64,000 nucleotides of DNA from Aphelocoma coerulescens (taxonomy: Eukaryota > Chordata > Aves > Passeriformes > Corvidae): NCBI RefSeq assembly GCF_041296385.1, contig NC_091023.1, forward strand, positions 12,400,924 to 12,464,923, written 5' to 3'. The translations under genes and the position numbers were made by a program. The notes below the pieces were generated by a model. The model saw nothing but the letters and a program-made list of their open reading frames with translations. It searched no databases and was not told the DNA's origin. Below, in pieces: positions 25,020 to 37,300 of the stretch (its first letter is position 1; each line of letters starts with the position of its first letter).

Positions 25020-25305
25020 TTCATTCCCTTTATAGAAAGTATGTGAAAAATAAAAGAAGAAAAAAAATTCACAGGACGGAAAGTGTTGTCACCTTTGGTA
25101 CAAAAAGTCCAGACACTACAGACATTCACAGCAAGCACATCTGTTTCATTTGCAGCCTCATGGTAAAGTGCCCCAGCTCAGAATTCAGCTGGATTCTAGT
25201 TACAGCTTCCTGTTTCTCTCTTAAAGCTGCCCTGTCTCATTTTTATTGTTACGATTGTGTTGCTGGACTGCGCTTGCTCTGGCTGTGGAAGCCCAAATTG
25301 CCTCC

Positions 25306-25334
25306 AATTTTAGAAACTCTCAGTTTCTAAAATT
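25306..25334. repeat. Perfect inverted repeat, 13-bp arms, 3-nt loop
   Basis: AATTTTAGAAACT (25306-25318), spacer CTC, then the exact reverse complement AGTTTCTAAAATT (25322-25334). The arms end cleanly, since the next flanking bases do not pair. It lies 287-315 bp upstream of the SLC9A9 start codon, so it could be a cruciform in the promoter or a hairpin in a 5' UTR. Confidence 0.95.
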
Positions 25335-25695
25335 CTGTTGTAAAAATCAGTGTGTGTTCATAATGTTTTTTCCCTGTAATTTAACAGCACAATCTGAATC
25401 ATAAAAGTCATATTTTGTCTTCACAGTTTAAGATGGAAAAAAATTATGTTAAAAAAATAGCATAGCAACCTTTACTACATTTTGGAAGTTTAAGAACCTT
25501 TCCTCTTTCCCACTTTCCCATATTTAAATGTAAGCAACATAGAATAAAGGTGGTGCTTTACTATGGTGCAAAGACAGAAGAAGAAAAAGAAATCAATGAA
25601 TAAGGATTTCAAGACTTAGGCACTTGTATTGATCCTGCCAGAAGACTGATATCTGTAAAAGCAAGGGTCCAATTATCTAGAACTAGAAGTGCTTA

Positions 25696-25711
25696 CCCCC
25701 CCCGCCCCCCC
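25696..25711. repeat. Poly-C tract (C8-G-C7); G-quadruplex potential on the minus strand
   Basis: Eight C, one G and seven C in a row. The complementary strand, which is the SLC9A9 sense strand, has enough consecutive G to fit four GGG runs with one-base loops. It is length-unstable by nature. Confidence 0.9.
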
Positions 25712-28700
25712 AGTGAACTGAATAAAGTGTAGTGGAATATACTTTTCATCATTTCTGCTGTTCACAGGTTTTGATTTACTCAATTCCTTATTCAGTTAAG
25801 CCAGAAAAACAAATACTCTATGTAGAGCAAATGCTCCTGCATGCTTTTCTGTCTGAGCTCAAGGCTGCAATGCATGTATATACAGAGAATTTCAAACAAA
25901 CTTTATTCTTTATCAGAAAAAACAGCAATTCTGCTTCTCATTATAAAAAGATAATCTTCTCATTATTTGATGTTAAAATCCCATTTTTTAAAAATACATT
26001 TTGGAGGAAACTAATCATTACAGAATCCATTCCAAGTCAGGTAAGTGTCGAAGGTGAATAACCCAGGAATACCCAGCTGTCTCAGTAATTCTGGGGCTGT
26101 AGTTCATAGCAGAGAATGTTCCTGAGGAGGTCCTGTTACTTCAATCAATCTACCATGTTTTAAAATATTTTTTTCTTGATAATCAATTAATTGCATCCTC
26201 TGTATAAGCTAATTTCATCCCTTTTACAGGTTTCTTCTTTTTACTTTCACTTTGTAAGAAAATTATTTTCCTTCTAGTTCTTTTTAATTAATGCTTTTCT
26301 TTGCTTACCAGATTTTTTTTCAACTTCTATAAGTGGTTTAACTTTGTCCTCTTCACTGTTTCACTATTTTCTCTCCTTTGTGTTTCCCTCATTTTCTCTT
26401 TCTTTTTGTAGTTTTACCTGATATTTTGCCAACACCGTCAGGATTGTTTAAGTCAAAACTGTATTTCTGAACTAATTTTCAAAGGAGTCTCTGTGAGATG
26501 CAAAGCTGGCAGAAACCAGATGACACCTCCCAAATTAAAAAACCGTGTGACTCAATTTTAAGCGAGGGTAATGATGCTAACCTGTATTTCTTGAGAATTA
26601 TTCAATGCCGTATATTTAGAATTAAAAAATAATGTAAGGGAATTAGGTGTAGCAGTTTCATTATACAACTGATGCAACTGTTTAAAAAATGTTAGTCACA
26701 TAGCCAAGGCTTATAACTTTCATAGAGGAGAAAAAATAAAAATGAAGGCTTGATTTGCTTTTCATATTCACAATTTAGAAATGACAGTGACCTCAATTTT
26801 GTGAGTCTGATCATCCATCTCCAATGTAGAAGTATCAAAAGCAAGCAAAAAAATCAATTGAAAAGAATCACATTCAGTTTCTTTTTCAATAAAACCCAAA
26901 GATTTGTTTATTATGAGAGCCAGTTCTTTCCCACCCTGTCAAATAGGTAATTTGCGTGCACTTATAATGAAATCAATGGAGAAGAAGCACAAAAGAGTGA
27001 AAAAAGGTAATTTAATCCTGATAATATCAGTGATTAGACTATTCACTTCAGATTTGGGAGCTAGGCTCATGTTTTTATTTGAATTTACCTGAACTCGTAT
27101 TTTTCACCAAACAACAAGGAATTCCTTAGTCTTACTGCTAGAGCAGAGTGGTTTGAAATATTTGAAACACGTAAGTGTTAATTTCCAAAGCTGCCTTTTC
27201 CCTTTTGCAAAATAGGGTTATGATTCTGCCCTATCTCAGAAGATGATCTGATACATGTTTGTGAAGCAATCACATGTGACAGCAATTTGCACCAGGCCAG
27301 AGCTTAAATGAAAACAGAATTTCAGGTTTAATATCAGGCTTGCAGGTGTTGGAGTTGGGGCTTATATTCTGCCAAAGCTCCTTATATAATTTTGGGGAGG
27401 TCTGGTTTATATAGCACTTGCCATGTTACAAGATTGGGGTTTCAGATGTTGCTTTCCTCTCAGAGATGTAAGATAGTTTCAAACCAGCTTTCCAGACACA
27501 GCCACTCATCATAGTTACAGCTTCTGAGGAATCCAGAAATGACGTCTAAAAACTGTGGTTTTTCTTTGCATTCTCAACCATTGTATTAATTATTACTATA
27601 CACTATCTGAAATATGCAAAAGGTATGATGACTAAGGCAGGATAACTGTTGCAACATGTTTGTAAGTGGGAATTTTATACATGCATTGTTGGGGGAAATA
27701 TACTGGAATTAAGTGGTGCAGGACCTTAAGAGTGCTTTTTGCTTTTAATAATCTGATGACGTTTGGCACCTATAGACTACTCACAGGGATGCCTCAAATG
27801 TTCAGGGTTTTACATGGAGAACAGCTAATGTGAAACCTGTAAGTAATAGAAGAGCTGGTATGAACTGTTTCAATCCAGCTAATTTTGTTACACTTTGTGC
27901 TAATTGGTGGGGATCTATTATTGTTCTCTGTATGCCATGTGATTTTATTCACAGAGCCAGATACCTCTTGAGCTAAATTAAGCCAAATCACTTCTCCAGT
28001 GTTTTTAGCAAATTTTTGCTATACATAGTTTTGTAAACAAGGATGAGTCTGAGTAGATGAGGAGCAGCTCTACTGAGAAAGTAGAGCTATCTATGAAAAA
28101 TATACAGAAAACCAGTATGGCCTTGGTAAACCTTATCTAGGTTTGCAATAAGATCTGACTTGGAAAACTGTTGGCAATGGGGCCAGGTAATCTGATTTTT
28201 TTTTGTGCTTAGGTCTTTCCACCATTTTCAGCAGTATTCAGGCCCTTCAGTAATTTCCCTTCCTAAAAATAAATAACTTCTCTCCAGGTTTTGGCAGTTT
28301 TCCAGGTTAAATAGGAAAACTGTTGCAACAGCTGCATCATATTTCCAATATTTATAACAGATGATAAATTAAGAATGAAGGGAACTTGATAAAATAGAAA
28401 GTTACATTTTGGCTTTAAGAACAGGCTACCAGGTGAATGAAGAAAGTTTTCATGGGAAAGATATTTTGAATATTACCTAACAGGGCCAAGGACACAGACA
28501 AAACAAGTGAAAGTTTCTGTGGAAGAGAGTATGTTAAGTAATTCTCATAATACTGTGTTCTTACTACAAATATTATTTTCTTTATCTCCTCTGGCATGTA
28601 ATTTTAATGAACAAGAGGTAGTAGTCTTACTTACTTTCTATGTTCACCTTATCAACTCTATGGGTTTCACAGAACAATAATCCTTTCCTCTCTTTGCTCG

Positions 28701-30369
28701 GCAGATGTAGAAGTCTGCTCTTATAGAAACTATCAAGATGGAACAGAAAGCAAGAGGAGTCTTGTAAATCAGTAGAGGGATTCTCACCTTGGAAGATGTA
28801 AAGTCAGAAAAGGAGCATAATGTAAAAATTGTAATTAATTATGGTTAGTGGGAATTCCAAGCAAAGATACAATGCTTTATCACCACTTGCAATCCTGCAA
28901 GCATAGGACAAGTACAGACAAGAGTAAAAGCAAACATTGAAAACAAGTGCATCTGTATGTGTTATTAAAAGACCAAGCAAAACCAACTCTGAGAAATCAA
29001 CCATATTGTGAGTACACAGATAACAAATGTTCTGTCACAGCTCGCTTGACTAAAATCCCCAGACAGACTGGAACAGGATTAGTGGGATCACAAGTGATTA
29101 TCCTTCTCTAATCCATTCCAGCCAAGAAGATCTCCCTTGCTAGCTCCTGTTCTCATACACAACTGCCCAGGAAATACTGTGGGCTAAGGCCACTTAAGGC
29201 CACTAAGCCTACAGTGGTGGGCTAAGTGTCATTTATAACTGCCAGGCCTCTGTGCATTTTGTGCATTTTAAAATCTCTTCTACTGCTTAGAAGAGTCTTC
29301 CTATGAAATCAGTTTATTTGTTGGTTGCTATTGATCTTGTCTTTTTTTCTGAGGTCAGACTCTGGTTTACTATTGTTTATTTGATATTGCTGGTATTCAA
29401 TCTACATGGGTCACAGGGCCTCTAGAGACAGAAATAAATCCACATAATCTATGTATCTTTTATGTTACAGCTATTACACTTAGCTAAAAAGTAGCTTTAA
29501 AAATAATTTCTGCTTACTGGAATACAGCTTTTTATCCAGAAGGTGAAGTCTGTTTTGGTTTTTTTTCCCTCTGTGGTTGAGAGCCTGTTTTACTGACTTA
29601 TTAAAATACTGTACTAATTATGATGAATATACATTGAATTGAGTGGAACTGGACTTTTAATCTCCCAAGACTTGTGATACTTCTGCTTATATGTCACTGT
29701 CTCCAGGCATTGTATTAACACAATACACAATGTCTTTTCTCCCTTTTGAGCATGAATGAATTTGATGCACCCTGTGATGTAACAAGCAGATGTAATCATC
29801 TTGCTGGAATCTTCCTTCGGAGACCAAATTCAGTTTAGACAGAGTTGAAATGCTCATGTGTGCTTTTCTCATTGTGAAGACAGAAATGCCAGCATGCCTG
29901 AAGAAATGAAAGCTCTGAAAGGCAGAAAGCACTTTGGTTCTAAGAGTTCTTATATGAGAGTTAATCTGTTCCAGTTTAGACAGTTTTAGCCAATAGGTTC
30001 AGAACTAAGATGAATTCCTATGAAAATTGTGGGAAACTGATATTACCTCTTCATGCAATTTAAATTAATCCACACAATTGAATATCAGGAGGTATTTCCA
30101 AGTTTACTTCTGTGGATTTAATGTTCATTTTCAGCTTGAACTGCTGCCCTGTGGTATTTTTAAAAATATTTTAATAAACTGAAAAACAATCTAGATAATT
30201 TTTATCTTTACTATTTTAAGTTAAATTTTTCTAAGTTACAATTTCCTGGTGGTAGACTACCTTGGGGAACTGACTCATGTTCAGCTCTTAGAACCATGGA
30301 CTTGTGCATATCCACTGGTTTAAGTTTAGTGTCCTATAAAAGCAGGCAGTGCATCAGTCTCAAAGACTA

Positions 30370-30745
30370 TGCTGCAGGCTGGAAAGTGTGTACTAAAAAC
30401 TGATGCAAAAAGGTCGTTGAATTCCTTTGTCTTTTCCATGTCCTTGTCACTAGATTCTCTGCCCCACTCAGCCTGGGTCTACACTTGCAGGAGGCACTTT
30501 TGCTGCCCTTTTCCTTATATCCTTACTGAGTTACAACCCTGTTTCTCTGTTTGATCAGAAAGTGTCTCTGTATTCCTCCTGTGTTACCTGTTTCTGCTTC
30601 CATTTCTCTGCCTCCTTTTCCCATTTGAGCTCAGCCAGGTGTTCTTTCTTCATCCACACCAGCCTTCTGCCATGTTTGCTTGACTTTCTGCATGTCGGGA
30701 GTTCTTCATGGTTTGAAGCAGCTCTCACTGAGACCAATCTCTCCT
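30370..30745 (-). mobile_element. CR1 LINE ORF2 remnant (linker / start of reverse transcriptase region)
   Basis: On the minus strand the translation reads RRLVWMKKEHLAELK and KWKQKQVTQEEYRDTF, then, after a frame change, NLVT and DMEKTKEFNDLFASVF. These correspond to the conserved CR1 ORF2 stretch between endonuclease and reverse transcriptase (the type 'PAWMNKELL...YRGWKQG', 'DMEKAEVLNAFFASVF', from memory). The frame is broken and the element truncated at both ends, so it is a dead fossil. It is an internal CR1 piece, unlike the other fragments here, which are all 3' ends. Confidence 0.85.
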
Positions 30746-30943
30746 GGGCTGTTAGTATTAATACCCCATGCTTCCACAGTGATGGTGATATCACATCACT
30801 GATCGTTGTGTTAGGTAAACATCAACTACAGAAATACAGCTGAATTCAGGATTTCCACACCACAGCAGCAAACATCCTGACTGTCATTGCCATTTAAGGC
30901 TTAAAAAAAACTCCCAAAAAACCATAAAACCCCCACCAAACTC

Positions 30944-30944
<1 letters not shown>

Positions 30945-30986
<42 letters not shown>
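30945..30986. repeat. A42 mononucleotide run
   Basis: An uninterrupted run of 42 A bases preceded by an A/C-rich stretch from about 30902. CR1 elements do not end in poly(A), so the run is not simply the tail of the nearby CR1 fragment. A processed-RNA insertion tail is conceivable, but I see no recognisable transcript body next to it. Confidence 0.9.
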
Positions 30987-30989
<3 letters not shown>

Positions 30990-32470
30990 ACCCCATACCC
31001 CAAAAGCTGCTTGAAAATGTATTTTGGTACAGTGCTTTTTGTTTTACTCAGTTTCATAGTTCATCAGTGTGTCATTTGGTGACTTCTGTTTCAGATACAA
31101 CCCAGTACAATGTAATATAATTTGTAACAAAATGCTAGTAAGGAACGTGGGAACAAATATCTGATTTAACTGCCTTGCATGACATGGCAACTCTTTTCAA
31201 TGAGTCGAACCTGAAAGCACATCCCACAAGAGGGCTCTCGTTACACATGAAATGGAAATCTGACTCCAGCACTCCTAGGTCTCAATTTTTCAGGTTAAAC
31301 ATAGGTTTTGGTTTATTTAGACAAAGCATTGTAGTGCCTCAGTATACTGGATTGGATCCCATTTGGAATACATAATTACTTTTGTGACTTTATTTTCAGA
31401 GGAAGCATGCTGATCCAATTGAATTATTTTTAGTTTGTGTACATGAACATTTTGGATAATTCCTAATTAAATAAAATATTGTACCCAAATTCTTATTTCC
31501 ATTAGATCAGTAGGAATCAGCTAGTCTGAAGTTGTTATTTTATAGATTCTGCCAATATCACTAAATTTTTTTTTGTAGGGACTTAATGTTTACATATGCT
31601 GGCCTTTCTTATATGCAGATAACCCTGCTATCTTCCTACCTCAGAGCCCAAAAGCATATTTTACAGAAATAGACCTATAATTAACAATGCTGTTTTCATC
31701 CCTATCAGTATCCAAACAGCAGCTGTTCCTTTTTTCATTTCAACACTGTTTAAAAACTTGTAAATAAGTAACATTAAGAACAGTTCATCATCATTTCTAC
31801 ATAATTGTACTGTGCTATCAGCAGCAGTGTTTCAAGAGAACACATTGTGTTCTTCCATTAAGAAGAGAAACAGGGCTATGTTTGTAAAGGAATGTGGGCA
31901 CAAGAAGGGCAGGTGGGTGCTTTTGAAAAACCTGGTGGACTGTAACTCCTGTTGCCGACAAAGTTTGGCCCTGAGTCTCTTTTGTAGTTACTAATTTTTC
32001 TTTAAGAGAATTATGTCCAAAGCATAACTAATTTAGCTGTGGTAATATCTCTTTGGAGTGCCACGTTGCTTTCCTTACCCAAGGGAAAGCCCTCTCTTGT
32101 CTCCAGTTGAGCCCTTGGCCTGTGCTCTGTCTTCCTTTCCGGTTCACCCTATATGTTCAGGACAACTATTTCTCTTTACTCCGAGCCATGTTTTACCCTT
32201 ACGTTGCTTTTGCTTCCAACCTCTTTATTCACAAATCTCTTTTCTTCCAACTGACAGTTTTCAAATATTTTTCTCTTGTTCTCTGGAAAGTCTAGTTGCT
32301 ATAGAGACACCTGATGACTACAGAGACAGTGACTACCTTTGTTAGAACCTCAGTTGCTATAGCAATGACTGTTGGCTGTGGGTTCAATGAAATCTGCTAC
32401 ATGGTTCATGCCCTTTTATACAGCAATATAACTTGTAAAAGCTTCTTTTAATTGTTATGCTCAGTAATGA

Positions 32471-32556
32471 GACTGTGAGCCAAATTCTGTTCTAATTGAA
32501 GTCAGTGGGAGTTTTGCCATTAACTTCAGTGAGACCACAGTTTGATCCTAAACTCC
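32471..32556. repeat. Old palindromic interspersed repeat ('gaagtcagtgggagttttgcc' type)
   Basis: The segment reads 'gagccaaattctgttctaat' then 'tgaagtcagtgggagttttg' then 'ccattaacttcagtgagac'. It matches an inverted-repeat sequence I recall as widespread in birds, turtles and crocodilians, with arms of the kind TGAAGTCAATG and CATTGACTTCA around 'ggagttttgc'. It is probably a non-autonomous DNA-transposon-like relic, but the family name is uncertain. Confidence 0.6.
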
Positions 32557-34224
32557 TCTGTCCATAAATAACAAAAGGAATCCACTTTCAGCACTGTGGC
32601 CAACAGAGTACGGCTTCATTTAGTCAGTAACCGCTGAACCTGGGAACAAAGCTTTGATGTCTGTGACTGTATTTCAGTAAAGTCCGACCTAAAAGATACT
32701 CTTTTTCTTTTGAATATTATAGAAATTCTGTGCTTAAATAGTCAATTCTCAGATCCAACATATCATAGTCCTTGTGGGGACCTATGTGTATTCTTTTAAA
32801 TAGAGGAATTGTAAAACAAAAATGTAATCTTTAAAATACTTAGACCATTTGCTTTCCTTCCAGCAGAAATGTTTCCCTTTTGTTGCTTTGTGGAAATAGT
32901 GACAAGAAAGGTTTCAAGGAGGTATCACCACTTCACAGAAGAAGTATCCCTACTGAAAAGGTAGATATAATGTTGTTCTTCCAAAGGATGTTACTTATTG
33001 GCAGTTTACCTGGATTTTTTTTGATACTATGGGAATGACCTCTGAAGAATGTCTTAAAGTCAACTTTGTCTTTGAATTATTTCTGTTCTATTTAAGGTAT
33101 CCTGGAGATTCTTTTAAAGCCAGAGGAATCCAATTCAAGTAGAAGTTGAGGTTAAAAAGCACTGTATTTGATATGTCTGTCCACAAATGTCTGTTTTATT
33201 AGGTTATACCCAAATTATCCCATATTATGACTGTTGTAGTCATTTGTGCCTTCATCTGACAGCCGTTTCAGGAACTCATTATTGTTTTCTTCTTTATCCA
33301 GTGTTTCTGTGGAGTTATAGGGAAATTTGCTACAAGTTTGTGTCAGAGCAGTTCTTCCCCTTGATCCCCTCTATAAGGGTTAAGTTACAGGCAAGATTAC
33401 AAAATGTCCAATTTTCAGCATGCCCAGAATAACAACTCTGACATGCCCACTTCAACAGCTGCTGCCAAACTAAAAACCAAAGAAGTCCTCTTACAGACTT
33501 CTACCATGCATATTTTGTATGAAAATCTGCTCATTTTAAGCAGTCATGACTAGATGAAAGAAACGTACCCAAAATAACTGCCATTGATCTCTTTGGAAAG
33601 AGCTGGCCAGAATGAACAATGTAGAGTTTTTCATTTGCTAAGGGAAAAGTAAGAAATGGAGAAACATTGCCATTACAACTGAAAAACTCAAGTGACACCT
33701 GGTATCAGCACATATTGTGTATACATTTCTACAAGAGTCACTCCCCAGGTACTGTCAGATACACACAGAGCATCAAGACTCTGTGTGTACTCAGATGCTT
33801 TTGGTGTGCTCACTGCTCTGTAGCATTTTTTGTACCCAGACCAAGAAACAGAAGGAATCCAGACTCACTTATCTCTCCTTTCCCTTCATATAATTTCTTT
33901 AAAACTTGACATTTCTTCTTGCTGCAGCAGACATTTTTATTTCTCTTTCTTCTGCTCTCCAAAGATAAGCTGTGGAAGACTCCTAAGATGAATAAAGAAA
34001 AAAATCCTTTCTTATGAATTCTGCTCTCCTCTGGTGATCAGTCTCATCTGCTTATCGAAGTCCATTTAGGTATTTCTTTGTTTTAACACCAGCCTTTTGG
34101 CCAAAGTGGTTGTTCTTACTGTTTATGAATGCCAAGCTTTCTGTGAGGAGAGGCTCATGAATTGTCAACAATGGTGTATTATGAACGCTGTGCAATTATC
34201 TTTTAAAATTTCTGATTAATTTAG

Positions 34225-34335
34225 CACCAAAAAATCAGAATGAAAGAATAATTCAGATTTTCAGGGACTTCAGGGGTCATCTGGTCCAAGGTCTGAACCA
34301 GCTTAGGTCAGGCTCCAAGATGCTCAATGTCTCGC
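34225..34335 (-). mobile_element. CR1 LINE 3'-terminal fragment
   Basis: The plus strand contains 'gaataattcagattttcagg', 'gacttcaggggtcatctggt' and 'ccaaggtctgaacc', the antisense form of a CR1 3' end. It is a short relic of about 110 bp on the minus strand. Confidence 0.65.
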
Positions 34336-37300
34336 TGTGGGTTTTTTTTTGTTTGTTTTGCTTTCCTGGGTATTTGACTTGCAGGTGTAAGAGAGAGGAA
34401 GCAAAAAAGTATTGCATTCAGTAACATCAGCATTTTGAGTTATATACACAAAAAACATTTATAATGTAGAGATGAAATTCAAAAGGCATATATAAACTTC
34501 ATCGTACTCAAAGCATCTTATGGTGACTCCTGCATTTTCATTCCTCTGTCACTTTGGACATGGAATAACATTAGAACTGTTGCTTTTCTTGCTTAAGTTA
34601 GACTTTACATGAACATCTTTCACCAGTCTGTTATGGAAGACACAGGACACTGAAATACTAAAAGTTCTTGGGGACCATTAATTTTGGCAAGATTTTCTGC
34701 CTTGCAAGAAAAAGCTTTATGAATTGTGTTCTGTGTAATCTATTACTGAGCCTTGTGAGGAATTTTGTCCTGTCTTCTAACATGCATACACAATGTATTT
34801 TGGATTATTCACATAGTCTGTTTGGATGTCTAGTGAATTCTTGTATGATTTATAGACAAACCATGTTCTGGTATTTGAAAGAGAGATATCATTTTCCTAT
34901 CCTCCTAGTAAAAGTACATTATCTGACATGAGCAACAAATAAACTCAAGGCTGTGTTTGTTGCTATCAGAAGGCAAACAGATGCTAATTCCCTGTTTGAG
35001 GCTGTTCTTTCCATCCACGACCCACGTTAAAACTCGCAGCAGTTCTCTGGCCCTGTCAGGGAGAGGAACTGCAGGGGCTCACCATCCCTGGGTACTAAAG
35101 GCTTGGAACAAAGCTAGATTTGTGTGTCTTCAAATCACACCTGTTTCCTGACAAGTGCTCCCTAATAAATGCTCCACTGATTAAACAGTGCACTCCCAGG
35201 ACACTGAGACTGCTGTGGATATTCATGTCTCTCACAGGTTAGACACTGTTTAGGAAGAAACAGCATATCTGCCCAACATCCTTACAAGTATGAGAAAACA
35301 ATTTTAGGATAAATCAGCTAAGTATCCCAGACAGAAGGTGGTAGGAAGTTATTCAAGTTGAGCCAGCATTTGTGGCATCCCTGCTTTGTTCTCAGATTTG
35401 CTGTTTACAGTGTTCTTTATCCACCTTTTCCTTTCTCTTGCCAGTCTTCTGCCTTCACTGCAGGTCAGAAGAAACAGTTGCTCCTTATAAAGCAGCTCTA
35501 GCAAGAAAAAAAGGAGAAAGGGTGTTTGACTTAGGTTTACATACCGTTGCTGCTTGATATGGCTTCTCTGGAGCACAGCCTGAACTGTTCCACGAAAGTT
35601 CTGTCCACCATTTCTGACAGTCTAAGCCTGGCAACACTCTACCTGCTGAGCACAGCCCTGCAGGTGTGCAGAAGACTGCAGGGTAGGGCCTCACCTACCA
35701 GAAACAAGATTCTGTAAAATGGGAAGACCCATAAATGAGGGATTATTAGATCAATGTCTCACAGCAGTTGTTTTAAAATTTGTTTTGTTAGCAGCAAACC
35801 CCAGAACTTCTGTGCATCCACATACTCTGTCACTTCAAAGAGGAATCAACTGAACTGGTCGTGGAAAAGAGAAAAATTGGAACTTACTGACCAGCTGCCT
35901 TTTACTAGATTTGAAGGCAGAACAGTCAGAAAGATTGAGCTCCATCTTGTTGTTGCTTAGATCTTCTTTCCACCTTCTAAATGTATAGAGAAATAGTCTT
36001 TGAATGTAGTTCTTCATATATTTCACAATATTCTTCATGAAAAAAACCCAGGGCACTTTTGGGGTGTTAAATGGGATCTATTACATCATAAAACATGTTT
36101 GCCACATTCTTGTGCAGGCTTAAAGGTTCTCTTTGTGACTCTGGAAGACTCTGCCAGCAAAACACAGGCTATTAGGTCTATCTGTTCTCTGGTTTTGAAT
36201 ATGGCCTTTTGTTGAAAGATACATTTCAACATGGGTGAGCAAATGGTCACTTACTGCCTCTGAAAGAAAGCAATTCATTGAGTTCCATTTGTATTTTGCA
36301 TACTGATTTAATTTTAGTGGTTTTAAAAGAAGTAAAACTGCAAATACAATTATCTGACTTTGGGAGTTGTTCCTCTATCGGAATTATGAGTTTAAGAATA
36401 TAATACTACTTATAAAAACATTTGGAATGTGTATATCATAATGTTTTATGACAATAGGTATTTTTCATGTCTTAAAAGAGTAGAATAAAACAGTATGTTG
36501 ATATTCTGATAATACAATGGGTTGCATTTTCTCAATGAAAATTCAGATTTCAAAACCTCCTCTTGAATCCCCCATAGAAAACAATTCCATGGAACTTAAT
36601 AATTCACATCTCACATAAGATCTAGACTTTTTAGGAAAAAAAGTTAGCAAAAATGTTTTAATATATTATTTAAAGTTACTAAAACATCATTCAGCATATC
36701 CCCAAAATGAAATAGTGCATGCTGAGACATACCTCTTACTATACTGCTTTTTTTAAAAGAAAATGTATCATGTCACTTTTCATGTTTTTCATCAATATTT
36801 CAACAGATAGACAGCATTTTAAAAGGTAGGTTAAGATGTGATTTAAGATTGCTGTCATGGTAGACAAATAGAGGAATATTTGGATACTGAATGGGAATTG
36901 GAAAATTTATATGTCCTTCCTCAACATTTTTAGAATATATATTAAAATTTTAATTTTGTAAAGGAAAATAGTACAATTTTTGATATTGCAAGAGCCCCCC
37001 TGAGACAATCCTCAAATTTATCACTCATTTGCAGTGGATGGGAAGAGACCATAAGAATAGCTAGCCAGCTAAACAATGTATTTTAAACCGAACTTTTGCT
37101 CAGGAATTAAATCTAGACTTATCTTTATTTGCCATCTGCTTGGCCATAAATTATTGCTGTTTTTGGCCTGGCTTTTTCTTTCTGTGCAATCTAAATATAA
37201 AGCAGACACATTTGTTTTGCAGTTCATAAAGGTGATATTGCCATGAAAACAAACAATCACTACTTGTTACTTGTGTTATGTTATTCTACCTGAATTCATT

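Larger units (their letters stand above)
25020..25720 (-). promoter_or_regulatory. SLC9A9: SLC9A9 5' flank / putative promoter and 5' UTR
   Basis: This is the sequence immediately upstream of the NHE9 start codon in the minus-strand sense. It is AT-rich and CpG-poor, with no clear TATA box that I can assign. Two structural features stand out: a perfect 13-bp-arm inverted repeat at 25306-25334 and a G8-C-type run pair at 25696-25711 (on the sense strand). The transcription start is not determinable from sequence alone. Confidence 0.4.

Noticed and set aside
25732..26061. 109-codon plus-strand frame upstream of SLC9A9
   Set aside because: It has no similarity to a known family, AT-rich codons and no supporting promoter. 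It is likely a chance frame.
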